Shown here one piece after another: positions 59,570 to 64,000 of a DNA stretch of 64,000 nt. The notes below the pieces were generated by a model that searched no databases, was not told where the DNA came from, and saw nothing but the letters and a program-made list of their open reading frames with translations. Position 1 is the first letter of the stretch. Each line of letters opens with the position of its first letter. The stretch is from Lepraria neglecta (taxonomy: Eukaryota > Ascomycota > Lecanoromycetes > Lecanorales > Stereocaulaceae): contig CM065651.1 in NCBI GenBank assembly GCA_033220425.1, positions 620,001-684,000 of the forward strand, given 5' to 3'. The translations under genes and the position numbers were made by a program.

Positions 59570-61934
59570 ATGTCGGAGGAAACATATCCCATCACGGGTG
59601 TTCCCTTGGTGCCTGGCCAAAGTCTCCCACTTCGCCAGGAGATCACTACTTGGTACAATAACGATGCCAATAAGTACAAAGTCTCGCTTTTCATGCAAGC
59701 TTTGGCCACGTTCAAGAACAAACCTGTCGAACAACGCTTGTCATACTTCCAAATCGCCGGTCGGTCTCGTTATGCCCTCGTTTCAAAACTGTGAGCTGAT
59801 TATATAGGTATTCATTGCTACCCCCTCGTGGGATGGGATGGCGAGGAAGGAGTCAAAAAGCCCCGGAAAGATTCAGATCCATTCCCTGGCTACTGTGCAT
59901 ATAATAGGGTAACGTTCCCGACTTGGCATCGACCTTACATGCTGCTCTATGAGGTGAGCTCGACACATTCCCCGAGATAATAATGTGCTCATTGAGGATC
60001 CAAGCAAGTACTGTACGAAATCATGCTGGGCCTAATTGAGGACTGGCATAAGACGTTGCATCTAGATCCACAGGAAGAAGACACCTGGCGCGGTGCTGCA
60101 AGCCAGTTCCGTCTTCCTTACTGGGACTGGGCACGAAAGCAAGCTTATGCTCAGGACTTCGCCATTCCGCAAGTTTGTACTTGGGATACCGTAGATATCA
60201 TCATGCCCAACGGCCAAAGAAAGAAAGACTTTCCGAATCCTCTGGTGAATTTCCGGAATCCACCGCTGAAGGAGGGGAAAATCATCGCCATGGGAGATGA
60301 ATTAATGGGGGAGAACAAAATAAAGATGATGATCCAAGAGACAAGGACCATCCCAACTTGCATATACTCCCGGTAAGTAGAGCCAACTACCTTCCAGCTC
60401 ATATTGACCGTTTCTAGTGGAGCAAGTGCGTGGCCACCAGTCGATACGATATCCTTGCAGGTGTGCCAGACTCGCAATGGGTCAACGATGTTAACAACTG
60501 GCAAGCTTGCAATGCCGCCATGAAAAACTCACAATGGTATGGCAATGGCAGTGGCTCGTTCGCTGACGCAGTCAGCCGCATGTTCTCACCAGGCTGTTTC
60601 GAACCTTGGGAGACTTTTGCGTCAACTATCCATAACTCGCCAAAGAACCTGAAGGAGAATCCGTCGGAGGGCGTGTCAGCGGACTCACCGGCGGACTCGC
60701 GGCCAAGGAAGGCGACGGGCTTAATGTCACTTGAATATATTCACAACATCATTCACGTACGTCAAACAAACTCCAGGTCATCTGAATCGAGACGATCATT
60801 TGGTACTGACCATGAGCAGAATGCTACAGGTGGTCTGTACATGGCTGACTCAGACATCATTCCTCCTGTCAAAGGTTATAAAGGACTTGGTCTAGGCCAT
60901 ATGTCTGATATGCCCGTGGCGGCTTTCGACCCTATCTTCTAGCTCCACCATTGGTAAGTATTTCCGTACCACTGGCAGCTAACGCTGTTATTGACTGAAG
61001 CATAGCAATATCGACCGCCTTGTCGCTATTTGGCAGACCTTGAATTGGCACATGTGGTTTGACGACCCTCAAAAAGGAAAAGACCTCCAGCCACTGCTAA
61101 TCCCTTACCTTCTGATCTCTTGCTGCCTTTCCACTATAATACGGAAAAGCATTTATGGTCCTCCGATAGGGCTAGGTGCTGAAAGGAGCTGGGCTACCAG
61201 TACGACGATCTCGTGCCTCAGCCTAACACCCCAGAGGATTCCCCTAAGTACCTTGAAGACCTTCGGAAACACATCAAGGAACTCTCTGTCCAGGGAACTC
61301 CAGGATACACCTTGCCTAACGAAAAGTTCAACGACTACATTATCAACGTCATCTACGACCGATACGCGCCGAGCGTACGCAATTCTCTTCTTCATTGGCA
61401 AGCCACCCGAGCGCTTGAGTAATTACCGTGAGAGCGAAAATTCCGTCGGTGCAGTATACACTTTCAGCGCTCCCGTTATCGGTGAGAATGGATCCACTGC
61501 ATGTGACAATTGCGCACAGCAAAGCTCTCAAGGGGTGCTTTCCAAAGCCCAGATCCCCATAACGGTGCCACTACTTGCGGCTGCTCCACTTCATGCGCCG
61601 ATTCATGCGGGCGACCCTCCACAGGTGCCGATCCCGGGCAATTGGGTTAGGTGCCCTCGATCCGAGACCAGTGGAAAGTATTCTGCACGACCCAGTCGAG
61701 GGGCTGCTGTGGAAGTTTGTAGCGCTTGGAGGGACCGAGATCGAAGCGGAAAAGTTTCCTAACACTGAAATCGCCGTGCTGCATGGTTATGGGTCTCATC
61801 CTGTTGAAGACGACCAGATGCCCGAATACCACAAATACAAGATTCTTAAGAAGGCAGTCAAGAATCGATATCTAGGCTTTGGACATGATGATACACAGCT
61901 CAAGATCATCAGAGATGATCCTGATGAGCCATGA
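59570..61934 (+). pseudogene. Tyrosinase (type 3 copper phenol oxidase), broken
   Basis: Start 59570, first intron 59760-59807, further introns near 59952, 60373, 60756 and 60953. CuA region: 'IAGIHCYPLVGWDG' and 'VTFPTWHRPYMLLYE'; the middle copper ligand expected in 'C-x-H' is Tyr (CAY). CuB region: 'SLEYIHNIIHN' and 'DPIF-stop-LHHCNIDRLVAIWQ'. The invariant Trp of DPIFWLHH is replaced by an in-frame TAG (TGG to TAG, a RIP-type change). A frame change follows 'VIYDRYA' near 61370, before 'AYAILFFIGKPPERL'. The tail 'FPNTEIAVLHGYGSHP' and 'YLGFGHDD' matches the tyrosinase C-terminal domain, ending at 61934. The intact enzyme would oxidise mono- and diphenols to quinones for melanin-like pigment. 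With a lost ligand, a stop and a frame change it is very likely dead. Confidence 0.85.
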
Positions 61935-62498
61935 GCCATGAGCGTGGCGGATTAGTGCATGGGTTTTACGAACAGACTGCGTAAGGAATTCGGACATACA
62001 TGAAAGCTGTGACCCTAGATTGGAAAATTGAGTGTTTCCCTATGCTTGAGACAAATTAGTAGTAACAAAATTTGGTCAACTCCCGTATCCAGTACGACTA
62101 ACGACGTAGCAAGTACTGACTTGGAGAGCAAAAGTGGATCCCTCAGGCAGCAAGATTAGTCCCACAATCTGCTCACTTAGGGGCCGGCTCGAGCCCCGAG
62201 GAGACTTGCTTTAGGGCCCTTTCCAGGTTGCTCGGTTAGGGGTTCTGTAGGCTTCCTCGACTTCGTAAGGCTGAGCAGCTTGGCCTTAGCCCCGTCTCTT
62301 AGGCCCGAGCATTTTGCTTGCTCTTGTAGAGCAAAGAAGGAGTCGAAGCGGCAAAGGCTTCCGTGTTGAACACATCGATTCTAGAGACAGTGTCAGGAAA
62401 ACCGCTGTGTGGAATGCTCTACAGCAAAAGGATACCAAGAATGGACAAGATCTAAACAAAGTAACCTTCGCACCTGCACACCGCTCCCTTCACTCCCC
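61935..62498. other. Intergenic with a dispersed repeat copy
   Basis: No gene supported. 62263-62312 resembles 57832-57880 (TTCGTAAGGCTGAGC ... TGGCCTTA ... CCCGAGC). The right end contains the promoter of the zinc-finger gene. Confidence 0.45.
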
Positions 62499-63394
62499 AT
62501 GCCCAAACGCCCTCGTTCAGCTTCTCCGCCCCCATCCCCCTCCATCTCGTCCTCTCCCTCCTTAACACCAGACGCCTCCTCCCCAACCTCAAACTCCATC
62601 GACGCGCCCTCCCACTCGTCGAAATACCGGCAGACCTCCGACGCGCCCCCTACAAAGGCAGTAATGAAATGCTCCCTCCCACCGCACGCGGAGACGCTCG
62701 CGTTCTCTACGTTTGAAGAATTCGAGATACACTACGCGAAAGTGCATGCATATCGGTGTTCTGAGTGTAGGAAGAATTTTCCGACGGAACATTTCTTGGG
62801 GTTGCATATTAGTGAGAATCATGATCCGTTGGAGGACGCGAGGAGGGCGAAGGAGGAGAAGACGGTACATGCGCCAGAAAGGTGTGCAGGCGTACGGGTT
62901 GTTCTGGTGACTGACGGCTGGTTGTAGTATCGATGCTTCGTTGAAGACTGCGACAAGGTCTGCTCTACACCTCAGAAACGAAGGATGCATCTCACAGACA
63001 AGCATATGTTCCCGAAGGTAAGCAAATGACCTTTGACACTGTTGAATGAATGGCTTTATCTAACGATATATAGAACTATGACTTCCTCATCGTTAACACA
63101 GGCATCGATAAGCGTAGTTCCATGTTGCGATCCAGACACCGCAGACCCAGCTCCGCTGCGTCCAGAGCTTTCCATCGAGAAAAGCGCTCCAATGGGGTGG
63201 AAGAAAACACTTCAATAGCAAATGATTCACCACCAGCAGACATGTCAAAGATAGAACCCCTTGTCGCAGCCAAAACGCCCTCTCCTGATGCAGACGTAGA
63301 CGAACTTGCTTCCACAATGTCTGCGCTCAAATTCGTCCCTCCAAGCGTACGATTCGGTCGAGGTGGGCGACGGGGTGGTTTCAGTCGATCCTGA
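62499..63394 (+). CDS. C2H2 zinc-finger protein, ZNF511-like
   Basis: Three exons 62499-62864, 62928-63017, 63074-63394 give 258 aa; introns of 63 and 56 bases keep frame. The N-terminal 65 residues are Pro/Ser-rich ('MPKRPRSASPPPSPSISS'). Then 'CSLPPHAETLAFSTFEEFEI' and the finger 'YRCSECRKNFPTEHFLGLHI...H', then 'YRCFVEDCDKVCSTPQKRRM' with 'HLTDKHMFPKNYDFLIVNTG'. This order and wording matches the conserved eukaryotic ZNF511 family, whose role is poorly known. The C-terminal part is low-complexity and ends in a Gly/Arg-rich patch ('FGRGGRRGGFSRS') that may bind RNA. An upstream ATG at 62409 is possible but its extension is not conserved-looking. Its 3' end overlaps the convergent gene on the other strand. 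Confidence 0.85.
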
Positions 63395-64000
63395 CAGGAC
63401 TTCACCGGCGCGTATGGAGGTTCGATTCCACCAGTGGTTATTCATCAGCAGCCGGCCGTTTCCATCGAACCTGAAATCCAGTCGAGGGTCTTCTGGGGCG
63501 CTCGAAGGTGCTTTCAGCATTGAGGCTTCTAGCAACTCTTGCAATCCCTTCATGGGAAGTAACCCCCACTCTTGACCATCGGCATATATCAACTTGCTTG
63601 GGTCGTACACTTTGATCCTGATGCTTCCCAGGCCCCTGATCTTTGTCAAACAAAGTACCCAATATGGAAGCCACCAGCCACTCCAGTGGTCGCCGTCGCT
63701 GTACTGACCATTGACTTTCTTGTTCCATGTCTGCGCCGCATGGATCAAATTTATCGGTTTAAGTCGTTGAATGATGTCCGGTATTCCACTTCGATAAGGA
63801 AGCCAGATCTCCAATCTCGCAAGAGGCGATCCTCTGTTCAGGGCGTCCGCAAGTGATTGGCATACATATGCCTACAAGGGTAGATTGCGCAGGCCCCAGA
63901 TGAGCGGATCCGCTTCGCAGCGTAAGATCAGTCTCTTGCATCCGGGACGGCCCCAAGCCTGTATGAAAGCATGGTGCGTGCGTTTCCACAGACGTTTTAC
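63245..64000 (-). CDS. Hypothetical protein, 5' part beyond the right edge
   Basis: Minus-strand gene entering from the right. A coding exon runs from about 63830 down to a stop at 63245 ('LARLEIWLPYRSGIPDI', 'TWNKKVNGQYSD', 'GLGSIRIKVYDPSKLIYAD'). A further exon is suggested around 63890-63970 ('CKRLILRCEADPLIWGLRNL'), separated by a probable short intron. The Leu/Trp spacing recalls F-box/LRR-type fungal proteins, but no domain is certain. The last ~150 bases overlap the ZNF511-like coding end antisense, so the true 3' end may lie earlier through an intron. Confidence 0.5.

Noticed and set aside
63989-64000. TTAC-type motif at the right edge considered as a Starship target site
   Set aside because: A four-base motif is expected by chance, and the captain orientation places the element to the left.
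1-64000. tRNA and rRNA genes
   Set aside because: I looked for T-loop (GTTCRANNC) and acceptor pairing by eye and saw no convincing cloverleaf; a covariance-model scan would be decisive.

Overview
The window is from a filamentous ascomycete (Pezizomycotina). Genes carry short GT-AG introns of about 40-110 bases with CTAAC/CTGAC-type branch sites. About 25 kb of AT-rich, TA-dense, nearly ORF-free DNA looks like repeat-induced point mutation (RIP). The gene set (DUF3435, DUF3723, PLAC8, DPBB-like secreted protein, tyrosinase, EST1/SMG7-like, LTV1, adenosine kinase) is typical of that group. Order and species cannot be fixed from sequence alone.

Region 1 (1 to about 20.6 kb) reads as one end of a Starship, a giant tyrosine-recombinase transposon of Pezizomycotina. 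At 16516-19333 (minus) lies a complete, spliced DUF3435 gene, the family of Starship 'captain' recombinases. It is transcribed leftward, so the captain-side end of the element should lie to its right, between 19.3 and 20.7 kb, next to the AT-rich block. To its left are cargo-like genes: a coiled-coil protein, a secreted DPBB-like protein, a putative chromo-like protein, an acidic protein, an unknown 275-aa protein, an ankyrin-repeat protein, a PLAC8 protein, a pseudokinase, a ferric-reductase-like oxidoreductase (fre) and a DUF3723 gene (d37) running off the left edge. DUF3723 and FRE are known recurrent Starship cargo classes. Two G-rich minisatellites (8.66-9.35 and 14.7-14.9 kb) are embedded here.

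Region 2 (about 20.7-46.1 kb) is a RIP-degraded graveyard. It holds decayed Ty3/Gypsy chromovirus-like elements and solo LTRs, with nesting that can be read from matching 5-bp target duplications: a 1.5-kb short LTR element (CTTAG) inside another LTR element (CTATC), inside a Gypsy element (ATACC), inside the 3' end of an older Gypsy copy. Three GC-rich islands with inverted ends, two with TA duplications, look like younger non-autonomous DNA transposons that escaped RIP. They share an internal core.

Region 3 (46.1-64 kb) returns to ordinary gene density. A near-perfect foldback (46.80-47.00 kb) precedes a broken gene (47.1-50.1 kb) and a TPR fragment. Conserved chromosomal genes follow: LTV1 (40S ribosome assembly), adenosine kinase and an EST1/SMG7-like gene. 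A tyrosinase pseudogene, a ZNF511-like C2H2 gene and a partial unknown gene end the window. The housekeeping genes suggest this side is host chromosome.
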